NCBI RefSeq assembly: GCF_001269985.1
Contig: NZ_BBZB01000001.1
Coordinates: forward strand, 3,348,001-3,412,000
Direction: 5' to 3'
From: Pseudoalteromonas sp. '520P1 No. 423'
GTDB lineage: Bacteria; Pseudomonadota; Gammaproteobacteria; Enterobacterales; Alteromonadaceae
Length of the DNA stretch: 64,000 nt
Numbering within the stretch: the first letter of the stretch is position 1; the number at the start of each line of letters is the position of its first letter. The notes beneath the pieces were generated by a model. That model saw only the letters and a program-made list of their open reading frames with translations, searched no databases and was not told the DNA's origin. Below, in pieces: positions 1 to 8,018 of this stretch. The position numbers and the translations under genes are program-made.

Positions 1-438
1 TGCATTTTTAGAACCAGTTAAAATACTCACCCATTTAAATAAAGTTGAACCATCATTTTCTGGTACTAATTGTTTAATGGCTGTTTTAGCACTCATTTTA
101 TTGAGGTCTTTGGCTATACCTGAAATAGCCTGCATTAACATAACAAAAATGACACTAAGCCATTGTGTTTGTGCGAGCAATACCAGCGCGACTATTTGCA
201 ACGCTAAACCACTAAATAAAGTGGTTTTCAAACCAAACCTTGCCCCTAACCAGCCACCAAATAAATTAGTGACTATACCAAAAAATTCATAAAATAAAAA
301 TAATGAAGCAACTTCTAACGAGCTGTAGCCAAGCTGGTGAAAGTATAAAACTACCAGCATTCGAAGTGCGCCATCTGTGAGTGTGAATCCCCAATAAGAA
401 CCAGTGATCCACATATAATCTTTTATGCTTTGTTTCAT
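1..438 (-). CDS. arsJ: ArsJ, organoarsenical efflux MFS permease (N-terminal part)
   Basis: The visible 146 codons start at an ATG (436-438) and run off the left edge in frame, so only the N-terminal third is present. The protein begins MKQSIKDYMWITGSYWGFTL and continues with TDGALRMLVVLYFHQLGY, LFLFYEFFGIVTNLFGGWLGA and a GIAKDLNKMSAK segment, which I recognise as the ArsJ branch of the major facilitator superfamily. Known role: ArsJ exports 1-arseno-3-phosphoglycerate made by a partner GAPDH, which amounts to an arsenate efflux pathway. The GAPDH and ArsR genes immediately upstream on the same strand support this. It is separated from the GAPDH gene by about 250 bases containing a palindrome, so it may have partly independent expression. 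Confidence 0.9.
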   Translation of the reverse strand, partial: MKQSIKDYMWITGSYWGFTLTDGALRMLVVLYFHQLGYSSLEVASLFLFYEFFGIVTNLFGGWLGARFGLKTTLFSGLALQIVALVLLAQTQWLSVIFVMLMQAISGIAKDLNKMSAKTAIKQLVPENDGSTLFKWVSILTGSKNA

Positions 439-638
439 TCAATTAATACTCTGAAAAGTAAACTATCTAAGCTAAGAGCCTGTGATCTACTTGTAATCTT
501 TAATGCTATATTTCATTTGTTACTTGTACTCTATTTTAGAAAATCAGCATAAACTTAAAAAGCATAACTAGGACATCTTCGATCGGAGATCTCTGTTTAA
601 ATTACACCTTTCACTATATCTAATTAAATTGCCAAAAG

Positions 639-663
639 ATTCCCGATAACAGATCTCGGGAAT
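639..663. repeat. Short palindrome in the gap-arsJ spacer
   Basis: Perfect 8-bp arms ATTCCCGA and TCGGGAAT surround a 9-base loop and are followed by GAC. It lies in the 253-base spacer between the GAPDH gene and arsJ. There is no T-run, so it is not a typical intrinsic terminator. The shape resembles small dispersed palindromic repeats of marine gammaproteobacteria, but copy number cannot be judged from one window. It could influence read-through from the GAPDH gene into arsJ. Confidence 0.4.
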
Positions 664-691
664 GACTAATTTGATTTAGTTGCTATTTAAA

Positions 692-1696
692 CTAATGACT
701 TTTTTGATCTATTAAATCAACAATATCTTGCATGCGACTTACATAATTAATTTCGTTATCGTACCAAGCAAGTACCTTAACCATAGTTTTGTTGATCACT
801 TGAGTAGATAAGCCATCAACTATGGCACTATGCTGATCACCAACAAAATCAACTGATACTAATGGACGATATTCAATATCTAAAATATCTTTAAGCTCGC
901 CATTTTTAGCATCATCAAACAGCTGATTAATTTGCTCAACTGATGTTTCTTGCTCTGTTTCAATCACTAAATCAACTAAAGACCCACTCAATAAAGGCAC
1001 ACGTACTGCTAAACCATCTAACTTGCCTTGTAGATCAGGGAATATTGTCATAATTGCAGTTGTTGAGCCTGAACTTGTCGGAATAAGAGACTCGCCACAG
1101 GCACGTGCACGTCGTAAATCTTTATGTGCTTTATCAACGATTGTTTGCGTATTGGTAATATCGTGAATCGTTGTCATTGCACCATGTTTGATGCCTACAG
1201 ACTCTTTTAAAACTTTAATTACAGGTGCTAAACAGTTTGTAGTACAAGAAGCAGCAGTGATCACGTTATGTATATCTGCATCATAATCTTGATGATTAAC
1301 GCCATATACTAAGTTTATTGCACCATCATCTTTTACTGGACATGCAACTAAAACTTTTTTAAGGCCTTTATTTAATAAGTCTTGAAATAATGCTGACTGG
1401 CGATATTTACCCGAACAATCAATTAATAAATCGATATTATCTACAGGTAATGCATTTAAATCAGCTGTGCTTATTACATCAATTTTTGAGTTTTTTATGA
1501 TTACTTGTGATTCTGAAGAGGTAATTTCATTATCTTTAAAACGCCCTTGAACTGAATCAAACGCTAATAAGTGTGCAACTGTTTTTGCATCACAAGCAGG
1601 ATCATTGATATACACGATTTCATGAGTGCCTAGCTCGATTAATAAACGAGTTAGTAATTTACCCATACGGCCAAAACCATTAATAGCAACTTTCAT
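692..1696 (-). CDS. Glyceraldehyde-3-phosphate dehydrogenase of the ArsJ pathway
   Basis: A 334-residue type I GAPDH. The N-terminal NAD-binding segment reads MKVAINGFGRMGKLLTRLL and the catalytic Cys is about residue 151 in ASCTTNCLAP. A full-length C-terminal catalytic domain ends with WYDNEINYVSRM. In arsenic resistance operons this enzyme uses arsenate in place of phosphate on glyceraldehyde 3-phosphate to form 1-arseno-3-phosphoglycerate, which ArsJ exports. The gene starts 10 bases after the arsR stop and is followed by arsJ, so it is most likely the dedicated arsenic-pathway paralogue and not the glycolytic enzyme. The assignment to arsenic rests on context; the fold and reaction class are clear from motifs. 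Confidence 0.9.
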   Translation of the reverse strand: MKVAINGFGRMGKLLTRLLIELGTHEIVYINDPACDAKTVAHLLAFDSVQGRFKDNEITSSESQVIIKNSKIDVISTADLNALPVDNIDLLIDCSGKYRQSALFQDLLNKGLKKVLVACPVKDDGAINLVYGVNHQDYDADIHNVITAASCTTNCLAPVIKVLKESVGIKHGAMTTIHDITNTQTIVDKAHKDLRRARACGESLIPTSSGSTTAIMTIFPDLQGKLDGLAVRVPLLSGSLVDLVIETEQETSVEQINQLFDDAKNGELKDILDIEYRPLVSVDFVGDQHSAIVDGLSTQVINKTMVKVLAWYDNEINYVSRMQDIVDLIDQKSH

Positions 1697-1706
1697 TTTT
1701 TATTCC

Positions 1707-2039
1707 TTAATCACAACAACTTGTTTTAAATTGATTTATATCTGCACAGCATTGCTCATCTTGCAAAAGCTGCACTTTTAATATTGTCAGCACATCTTGC
1801 TTATCTGTTGATAATTTTGAGTTTATTTCATAATAACGCCAAGTCCCCGAACGGCTTACGGTAACAATATTGGCATTTTTTAAGTAAGTTAAATGTCTAC
1901 TGATCATACTCTGTTGTAAATCGAGTGTAGTCACCAGATCACATACACATACTTGTTGATTATTTAACAGTATATTTAAAATTCTTAGCCTAACTGGCTC
2001 ACTGCACGTTTTATAAAATTGAGATATTTCAGTTAACAT
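1707..2039 (-). CDS. arsR: ArsR-family arsenite-responsive repressor
   Basis: A 110-residue winged-helix regulator of ArsR/SmtB type. The metal-sensing loop has VCVCDLV, with Cys31 and Cys33 at the start of the recognition region, followed by a helix-turn-helix (QQSMISRHLTYLKNANIV). The C-terminus carries two more cysteine pairs (CC at 97-98 and 108-109), which could add arsenic ligands. It heads the operon arsR-gap-arsJ with a 10-base gap to the GAPDH gene. By family knowledge it would repress its own operon and leave DNA on binding As(III). No clear operator was identified in the 280 bases upstream. Confidence 0.9.
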   Translation of the reverse strand: MLTEISQFYKTCSEPVRLRILNILLNNQQVCVCDLVTTLDLQQSMISRHLTYLKNANIVTVSRSGTWRYYEINSKLSTDKQDVLTILKVQLLQDEQCCADINQFKTSCCD

Positions 2040-2318
2040 TCTTATATACGGATAAGCAAATATATGTAAGATTATATTGAAATTTTAAAGAGGCGCAATG
2101 CGTATTTTTAATCTATGAAATAAAAATTATAAACCTTTAATATGACAGTAATTTTATATCGAGCAAAATAAAGATATTTTAATGGGTATTACTTTAATTG
2201 CTTTTGAAAATCCTGCATTACATCATCTAATGATCAGATTATATTTAAATGACTATCAGCCATTTGCTCAAACTTCAGTAATGTTTTTTCTGTTAACTAA
2301 GTGAGATTTAATTCTTCT

Positions 2319-3095
2319 TTATCGGTTAACTGCAGCTAACACATCTAATAACTGACCTTTTTTTAACCTCATCTTCAGGAATATTTTTAATTAAAAAACT
2401 TAAATTTTCTGTTTGAATAAAATAACGACGACCAACATTTAAAACTCTCTTCCCTGTTTGCATCGCCAATATAAGTAAGTCTTCTTCCATACCAGTTGCG
2501 CCATCAGTTGGACTATCCCAAAAACTTAAGTGTTGATTCTCATTAATATCAATGGATGCAATTAAATCTAAATCATTGAAGTATTTAAAAATTGTATTAA
2601 TAAAAGAATTAATATTACGACTTAATAAACTCGATTGTATCGCTTTAGCTGCTGTGCCCCATACAAATGAATCTGACATGGCAGCAAAAACAACTTCATT
2701 AGAGGATTTTTCAGCCTGTCTTATCGCATCGAATGAGTTTTTTTACTTTTAATGTAACATCAATTTTATGGTTAGTATTGCAGGCTAAAAACTTTTTTAT
2801 CTATCCATTCAATCGCTCCACTATTAAAAGCAGCCATTTTTATATCTAAGTCATCTGAGGCACTAATAAACACTATAATGGGCAGTGTATTTTGAGATTT
2901 TAGGCAATTAGCTATATCTATGCCTACACCATTTGGTAAATAATAATCAAGCAGAACAACATCATAATTTTTCTCTAAAATAAGCTCAGATGCTTGTTTG
3001 ACTGAAAATGCTTTATCTATGAGGTACCCATCACCTAAAGACAAAGCAATAAGATCATTTAAACAAATATCACCTTCAACAACTCAAGCCGATAT
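2319..3095 (-). pseudogene. Degraded response regulator with an extra sensor-like domain
   Basis: Pieces of one gene lie in different frames on the minus strand. The receiver part contains DVVLLDYYLPNGVGIDIANC (phospho-acceptor Asp in LLDYYLP) and PIIVFISA, ending in IDKKVF. Upstream of it the expected VVE-D start is preceded by an in-frame TGA (3084-3086) with no usable start. After the receiver the frame breaks at least once, then resumes as FDAIRQAEKSSNEVVFAAMS and a domain with MEEDLLILAMQTGKRVLNVG and NLSFLIKNIP. A further frame change in a run of seven A (EVKK) restores GQLLDVLAAVNR and a stop at 2319. I recognise the architecture (receiver plus a conserved uncharacterised domain) but cannot name the regulon. 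It looks like a decayed gene. Confidence 0.75.
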
Positions 3096-3140
3096 AGATA
3101 TAATCGAAATCTCTAAAAATCACTCTTTTATAAGATTAGC

Positions 3141-3175
3141 AAAAATAAAAAAGTCCCCACTATAAATAGTGAGGA
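3141..3175 (-). terminator. Intrinsic terminator after amtB
   Basis: Read on the minus strand, a 9-bp stem TCCTCACTA/TAGTGGGGA (one G-T pair) with a 4-base loop is followed by CTTTTTTATTTTT. It lies about 55 bases after the amtB stop and fits a rho-independent terminator for the glnK-amtB operon. Confidence 0.8.
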
Positions 3176-3231
3176 TTTTAAGGTTTAATCATATTTCATG
3201 ATTCTATCGGATATCTTCTATTTCTATCGTA

Positions 3232-4458
3232 CTAGTTACGCATTGAAACAAATTCAGGATATGCATCAATTCCACAATCATGTTGATCCATACCGTTTAA
3301 CTCTTCTTCTTCGCCAACACGTATACCCATTGTCTTCTTAATTATCATCCAAGTAACAAATGACGCAATAAATACAAAGCTAAAGATACAAGCGATACCG
3401 ATTAACTGTTTTATTATTGTTGCTTCAGCATTTGAAATTGGTACTAATAATAAACCTAAAATACCACATACACCATGAACTGAAATTGCACCTACTGGAT
3501 CATCTATTTTAAGTTTATCTAACATTACGATACTAAATACCACTAAAGAGCCACCTAAACCACCTAATAACAGAGATAAAACAGGTGAAGGCGATGCCGG
3601 ATCTGCAGTAATTACAACTAAACCAGCTAATGCACCATTTAATACCATAGTTAAATCAGCTTTGCCCCACTGTAACTTACATACTAACAATGCAGCTATT
3701 GCACCCGCTGCTGCTGCTGCATTGGTATTGACCATAATTTTACCGATAGCAGAAGCGTTTTCCATATCAGATAAAAGTAATTGTGAACCACCGTTAAAAC
3801 CAAACCAACCCATCCATAAGATAAATGTACCTAAAGTTGCAAGTGGTAAGTTAGAACCTGGAATTGGGTAAATCTCACCTTTTTTACCGTATTTACCTTT
3901 ACGCGCACCTAATAAAATCACACCAGCTAAAGCCGCTGCAGCACCTGCCATATGTACAATGCCAGAACCTGCAAAATCAACAAAACCTAACTCTGATAAA
4001 AAGCCACCACCCCAAGTCCAATAACCTTCTAAAGGATAAATAAAACCTGTCAGTACCACAGTGAAAATTAAGAAAGACCAAAGTTTCATACGCTCAGCTA
4101 CAGCACCTGAAACAATTGACATCGCTGTTGCAACAAATACAACTTGGAAGAAAAAATCAGACTCTAAAGAATGATCTGCACCTTCGGCTTGAGTACCAAT
4201 CAAAGCACCTAAACTTGGAATAAAACCACCTTCAGCGTTATCTACATACATGATGTTATAACCAACTAATAAAAACATGGTACAAGCGATAGCATAAAGC
4301 GCGACATTTTTTGTTAAAATTTCAGTGGTATTTTTAGAGCGCACTAAACCTGCTTCTAACATGGCAAAACCTGCAGCCATCCACATTACTAAAATACCGG
4401 ATACTAAAAAGTAAAAAGTATCTAAGGCAAATTTGAGTTCTAATACTGTATTTTCCAT
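3232..4458 (-). CDS. amtB: Ammonium transporter AmtB
   Basis: A 408-residue Amt/Mep/Rh channel, normal length for bacterial AmtB without a long signal peptide, with about eleven hydrophobic segments. The pore twin histidines are visible in GSGIVHMAGAAAAL and GAISVHGVCGILG, and the signature FILWMGWFGFNGGSQ is present. It conducts ammonium/ammonia across the inner membrane. The gene follows glnK by 12 bases on the same strand, the classic glnK-amtB pair in which the PII protein plugs the channel when nitrogen is plentiful. The C-terminal tail (after about residue 375) is the cytoplasmic region that normally contacts GlnK. Expression is presumably nitrogen controlled through the sigma54-like element upstream of glnK. 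Confidence 0.95.
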   Translation of the reverse strand: MENTVLELKFALDTFYFLVSGILVMWMAAGFAMLEAGLVRSKNTTEILTKNVALYAIACTMFLLVGYNIMYVDNAEGGFIPSLGALIGTQAEGADHSLESDFFFQVVFVATAMSIVSGAVAERMKLWSFLIFTVVLTGFIYPLEGYWTWGGGFLSELGFVDFAGSGIVHMAGAAAALAGVILLGARKGKYGKKGEIYPIPGSNLPLATLGTFILWMGWFGFNGGSQLLLSDMENASAIGKIMVNTNAAAAAGAIAALLVCKLQWGKADLTMVLNGALAGLVVITADPASPSPVLSLLLGGLGGSLVVFSIVMLDKLKIDDPVGAISVHGVCGILGLLLVPISNAEATIIKQLIGIACIFSFVFIASFVTWMIIKKTMGIRVGEEEELNGMDQHDCGIDAYPEFVSMRN

Positions 4459-4470
4459 TATTCTATCCCC

Positions 4471-4809
4471 TTAAATTGCTTCATCATCTAGTTCACCAGT
4501 ACGAATACGTACGATTTGATCTAAGTCATATACAAATATTTTTCCGTCACCAATTTTTCCTGTTGAGCCAACACGTGTGATCACTTCAATCAAACGGTCT
4601 ACATTTTCAGTTCTGGTAGCGATTTCTAATTTTATTTTTGGGATAAAATCAACTTGATACTCTGCACCGCGATAAAGCTCTGTATGGCCTCTTTGACGAC
4701 CAAAACCCTTCACATCTACAACTGTCATACCTTCAACACCTAAGTCAGAAAGCGCCTCTCTTACATCATCAAGTTTGAAAGGTTTGATAATGGCAGTGAT
4801 CATTTTCAT
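4471..4809 (-). CDS. glnK: Nitrogen regulatory PII protein (GlnK/GlnB)
   Basis: A 112-residue PII protein, the standard length. It starts MKMITAIIKPFKLDDVREAL and has the T-loop with Tyr51 in YRGAEYQVDF, the site uridylylated by GlnD in proteobacteria. The ATP/2-oxoglutarate-binding segment TGKIGDGKIFVYDLDQIVRIRTGE is complete. It senses 2-oxoglutarate, ATP/ADP and glutamine status and controls AmtB and, in many species, NtrB and GlnE. Linkage to amtB favours the name glnK over glnB. Confidence 0.93.
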   Translation of the reverse strand: MKMITAIIKPFKLDDVREALSDLGVEGMTVVDVKGFGRQRGHTELYRGAEYQVDFIPKIKLEIATRTENVDRLIEVITRVGSTGKIGDGKIFVYDLDQIVRIRTGELDDEAI

Positions 4810-4912
4810 GGTTAATTCCCCTTATGTTCAATTTTTTGCTAGTTAAATAGGTTACTTTTTAGTTCTAAACTGCTAATTATTTTGTAACTAACTATATTTA
4901 TAAACTAAGTAA

Positions 4913-4928
4913 TCCAACCTTTATGCCA
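4913..4928 (-). promoter_or_regulatory. Possible sigma54 promoter for glnK-amtB
   Basis: On the minus strand, TGGCATAAAGGTTGGA matches the -24/-12 pattern TGGCAC-N5-TTGCA at the -24 GG and most other positions, but has GG in place of GC at -12. It is about 105 bases upstream of the glnK start, in the 354-base gap between glnK and the divergent lytS-like gene, in which I see nothing else distinctive. sigma54/NtrC control of glnK-amtB is well established in proteobacteria. The imperfect -12 makes this tentative. Confidence 0.35.
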
Positions 4929-5163
4929 GAAATAAAAAGAACTAAATTTCAGATAGTTGGAATAAATAAAGACAGTAATAGAAGTACCAATGCACAGAAT
5001 TGGTGCATAAATAGGCGTATATGGTGCGTGAAATTAAAAGGGAAGTGACTAATACAGATACAAATTAGATAAAATGTGGCATTATTTACATATAGACTCA
5101 ATATCTGGCTTGAGCATAAATAAATATCCAATAAGAATAAATAATAAAGGATTTTGATTTTCA

Positions 5164-6246
5164 ATGAGTTACTGGATTATTCAGGCACTAACTGCATGTA
5201 TTCTGTTTGCGCTTCAATTTCTACCTATTAGACAATATAAATTTGCTATATATCCAGAATGGGCGGTTTTCACGCTATTTATCATCAACTCAGTCTTACT
5301 TGTTGCTTTAACGCACTTTGTTATTCGTGGCGCAATTAAATATCAACAGCAAGCCGGCATCACAGGTAAAAAACTATTTGCCACTGTGATCGGATGCATT
5401 TTAATGTCTTGTTTGGTCGATAGCACACTGGTCATTAATTTACAGTCTGTACTTTCTCCTGATATTGATAGCGCAACTAAAGCATTACGTATTGGTAATG
5501 AATCCCAAGCTTATTTAGAAAACATGGGCGCTTATAGCCCGCGTTGGCAATTTACTTACGCATTAACCATGCTGTTTGCTACAACGCTATTATATAGTGC
5601 CTGGAGTACATGGTATTTTTTACTAACCAGCATCAGAAATCGCGTACAAATTAAAGAAAAAGTAAAGTCAGGGCAGCTTGCCTTATTAATGAGCCAGCTC
5701 AATCCACACTTTTTATTCAACTCGATGAACAGCATTAGAGGAATGATTTTTGAGGATAAAGCGCTAGCAAAAGAGTTAGTTGATAAACTAACAGAGCTAT
5801 TTAGATATAATTTGAGCTCAAATCAAAAAATAACGGCCTCATTAGAAGATGAATTACGCGTATGTGAGTTTTATTTAGATATAGAGCAAACGAGATTAGA
5901 AGAGCGTTTATTAATAGAAATTTTTATAGAACCTGAAATTTTAAAGTTGCAAGTACCCACAATGGGATTATTAACCTTACTTGAAAATGCCATTAAACAC
6001 GGTATTGCCCCGCGCATTGAACAAAGTTTATTGTCAATCAAAGCCCATAAAACAAATAAACATTGGCAATTATCAGTTACTAACCCGCTATATCATGGAA
6101 AATATAAAGCCCAAGGCACAGGCACTGGCTTATCAAATTTAGAGCAACGTTTATTTTTAATGTACGGTGACACTGCGCATATAAAGGTAGATAAAACAAA
6201 AGATTTATTTACAGCCACCCTTACTTTACCGCTAAAGGATAAATAA
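5164..6246 (+). CDS. LytS-type sensor histidine kinase (complete)
   Basis: A 360-residue membrane histidine kinase of the His_kinase/LytS family. Four hydrophobic segments (about 5-20, 34-54, 71-92, 132-154) precede the kinase part. The phospho-acceptor is His182 in LNPHFLFNSMNSIRGMIF, the ATP-binding N-box is LLENAIKHGIAP with Asn276, and the G-box is GTGTGLSNLEQRL (318-330). No periplasmic sensor domain of note is seen, so the membrane segments probably sense the signal. Its stop codon overlaps the ATG of the next gene (TAATG), showing tight translational coupling. It is the only one of the three neighbouring paralogues with all catalytic elements, and it likely phosphorylates the LytTR regulator at 8019-8744. 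Confidence 0.88.
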   Translation: MSYWIIQALTACILFALQFLPIRQYKFAIYPEWAVFTLFIINSVLLVALTHFVIRGAIKYQQQAGITGKKLFATVIGCILMSCLVDSTLVINLQSVLSPDIDSATKALRIGNESQAYLENMGAYSPRWQFTYALTMLFATTLLYSAWSTWYFLLTSIRNRVQIKEKVKSGQLALLMSQLNPHFLFNSMNSIRGMIFEDKALAKELVDKLTELFRYNLSSNQKITASLEDELRVCEFYLDIEQTRLEERLLIEIFIEPEILKLQVPTMGLLTLLENAIKHGIAPRIEQSLLSIKAHKTNKHWQLSVTNPLYHGKYKAQGTGTGLSNLEQRLFLMYGDTAHIKVDKTKDLFTATLTLPLKDK

Positions 6247-7334
6247 TGAAGTCTACTTATTTAACGCAAGTTGGTAAAAATTACTGGCAATATCAAGGGA
6301 TATGTTTTTTAGTTTTTGCAATTATGAGTACAATTTCTAGCTTAACAACACTGTCCTTAATAGCAAGTAAACCTCAAATAATGTCATTTGTCTTAGTCAG
6401 TATTGTAAATATGTTTTTAAGCTGCCATATAATTGCTAGAGGTATCTACAAGTTTGCTGAAAAGAGAAATAACGGCATATTTAAAAATATTCTATGGCTT
6501 TTATTAAACTCACTTATTTGTGGCTCATTTTATTTTTTAGTGGATATGTCTTATTTAAAGTTAGGTCCTCCTACATTTACTTTTACTGATATGTCTGAGG
6601 CTATGAATTCTGAAGTCTCTGACATATCCTTTGAAATGAAAATTTTATTAACTTGGTCCGGTTATTGGACGACTTCTGGAACATGGTTAGTACTTTATAG
6701 TTTTATTTCATCAAGTCGCTTTTATAAGCAACTGAAAGAGCAAAGCGATAGTCAAGAATTAAAATTATTACTTAATCAAATTAATCCTGAGTTTTTATAT
6801 GCCACTATGGATGCCATTAAAACTTCAATTGATAAAGATACCGAATTAGCAGCTGACATTGTCACGCAAGCTTCTGAATTGTTCAGATATAACTTAATGT
6901 CTAGTAAAACAAATCATGCAGATATCAACGAAGAATTAATGAGTCTCAATAATTATTTAGGTTTATTAAAAGAGCAAAACAGATCTCCTGAAACAATACA
7001 TATTTCACTAAAAAACCAAGAAAACATTCCTAATTTGCCCGCTATGAGCATGATTTTTATGTTGTCACACATATTAAATAATGCTAAAAATCAAACTCAT
7101 GCATTAAGTATTGACGGTTATATTGTAAGTGATAACTACAAAATAGAGATGTTACATACTTCAGTTAAAAAGTATAAATCAGATTTTAGTTATCTTAAAA
7201 ATTTAAGATTAAGACTGCAATATATGTATAAAAACCAAGCGCGATTGGATGTAAAAAAAGACTGGCAAAGTCATAAACTTATTTTAACCTTGCCTTTAAA
7301 AATAAACTCAGCGACTAATGCTATTACCACTTAA
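6246..7334 (+). CDS. LytS-like membrane pseudokinase lacking the phospho-acceptor His
   Basis: A 362-residue paralogue of the preceding kinase with the same plan: four hydrophobic segments (about 17-40, 45-64, 82-100, 132-155), then a degenerate kinase region. The acceptor motif is changed from NPHFLFNSMN to NPEFLYATMDAI, so Glu182 stands exactly where the partner has His182. The N-box is eroded to LSHILNNAKNQ and the G-box is replaced by YLKNLRLRLQYMY. It should not autophosphorylate. The frame is open over its whole length, ends in a recognisable LILTLPLK kinase tail, and overlaps the complete kinase gene by one base. This argues for a maintained protein, perhaps a heterodimer partner or signal-receiving subunit, and against recent decay. 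Confidence 0.8.
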   Translation: MKSTYLTQVGKNYWQYQGICFLVFAIMSTISSLTTLSLIASKPQIMSFVLVSIVNMFLSCHIIARGIYKFAEKRNNGIFKNILWLLLNSLICGSFYFLVDMSYLKLGPPTFTFTDMSEAMNSEVSDISFEMKILLTWSGYWTTSGTWLVLYSFISSSRFYKQLKEQSDSQELKLLLNQINPEFLYATMDAIKTSIDKDTELAADIVTQASELFRYNLMSSKTNHADINEELMSLNNYLGLLKEQNRSPETIHISLKNQENIPNLPAMSMIFMLSHILNNAKNQTHALSIDGYIVSDNYKIEMLHTSVKKYKSDFSYLKNLRLRLQYMYKNQARLDVKKDWQSHKLILTLPLKINSATNAITT

Positions 7335-7458
7335 CACCAATATTAACCCTTTATCATTTAACATTAGGCATAAAGCAATTTTAAATTTAGACTGATGATG
7401 ATCGATAATAAAAAAGAAACGTAATACTACTTTCGAGAAAATATGGATAAAGCTATTT

Positions 7459-8010
7459 ATGTTCAATAAACAACCTGATTCTGCACTTAATCCTCATTTC
7501 ATATTTAATAGTATGAATGCGATTCGCTATACTATTTTTGAGGATCAGGACAAAGCAAGTGAACTACTCAGCGAATTAGCTCATCTATTACGTTACAAAT
7601 TAGCTGATGGTAAAATTGCCACTTCAGTACACAATGAATTAAGTCATATCACCCAATATTTAAGTCTTGAACAACTGCGCTTAGAAGAGCGTATTACAGT
7701 TAAGTTAGACGGAATGCATTTAGGCGAACAATTAAAACTGCCTTGTTCTGTTTTATTGCCTGTAGTAGAAAAAATACTGCATGAAAAAGATGCCTATAGT
7801 GTGTTTGAAAATACCCTTAACTTAACTTGTTCTGCAACTGATTCAGGGGTTTTATTTTCGCTACACTTAGCGCAATCACCTAAATTAAAGCAAGGCGATA
7901 TCGACTTTAGCAATGAACTTTCACCACTTGATGGTGCAGTGAAATATACATTAAAACAAGAATTAACAACTAACAGCTACAAGATGGAGTTAGAGCTTAA
8001 TAAGCTTTAA
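7459..8010 (+). CDS. Truncated soluble LytS-like protein with the acceptor His only
   Basis: A 183-residue third paralogue with no membrane segments. It begins directly before the acceptor motif NPHFIFNSMNAIRYTIFEDQ (His13). The following helix (ELLSELAHLLRYKL) and the EQLRLEERI segment match the complete kinase, but the N-box is lost (VVEKILHEKDAY in place of LENAIKHG) and there is no G-box. It cannot bind ATP in the usual way, yet it keeps the phosphorylatable His and the dimer region. It lies 8 bases before the response-regulator gene. A phosphotransfer or adaptor role with the complete kinase is an inference. The start has only a weak ribosome site. Confidence 0.72.
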   Translation: MFNKQPDSALNPHFIFNSMNAIRYTIFEDQDKASELLSELAHLLRYKLADGKIATSVHNELSHITQYLSLEQLRLEERITVKLDGMHLGEQLKLPCSVLLPVVEKILHEKDAYSVFENTLNLTCSATDSGVLFSLHLAQSPKLKQGDIDFSNELSPLDGAVKYTLKQELTTNSYKMELELNKL

Positions 8011-8018
8011 ATAAAAAA

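Noticed and set aside
4949..5164. A 71-codon minus-strand frame with a hydrophobic product in the glnK-lytS spacer
   Set aside because: AT-rich random-looking product in a promoter region, overlaps the start of the kinase gene, no ribosome site or family resemblance.
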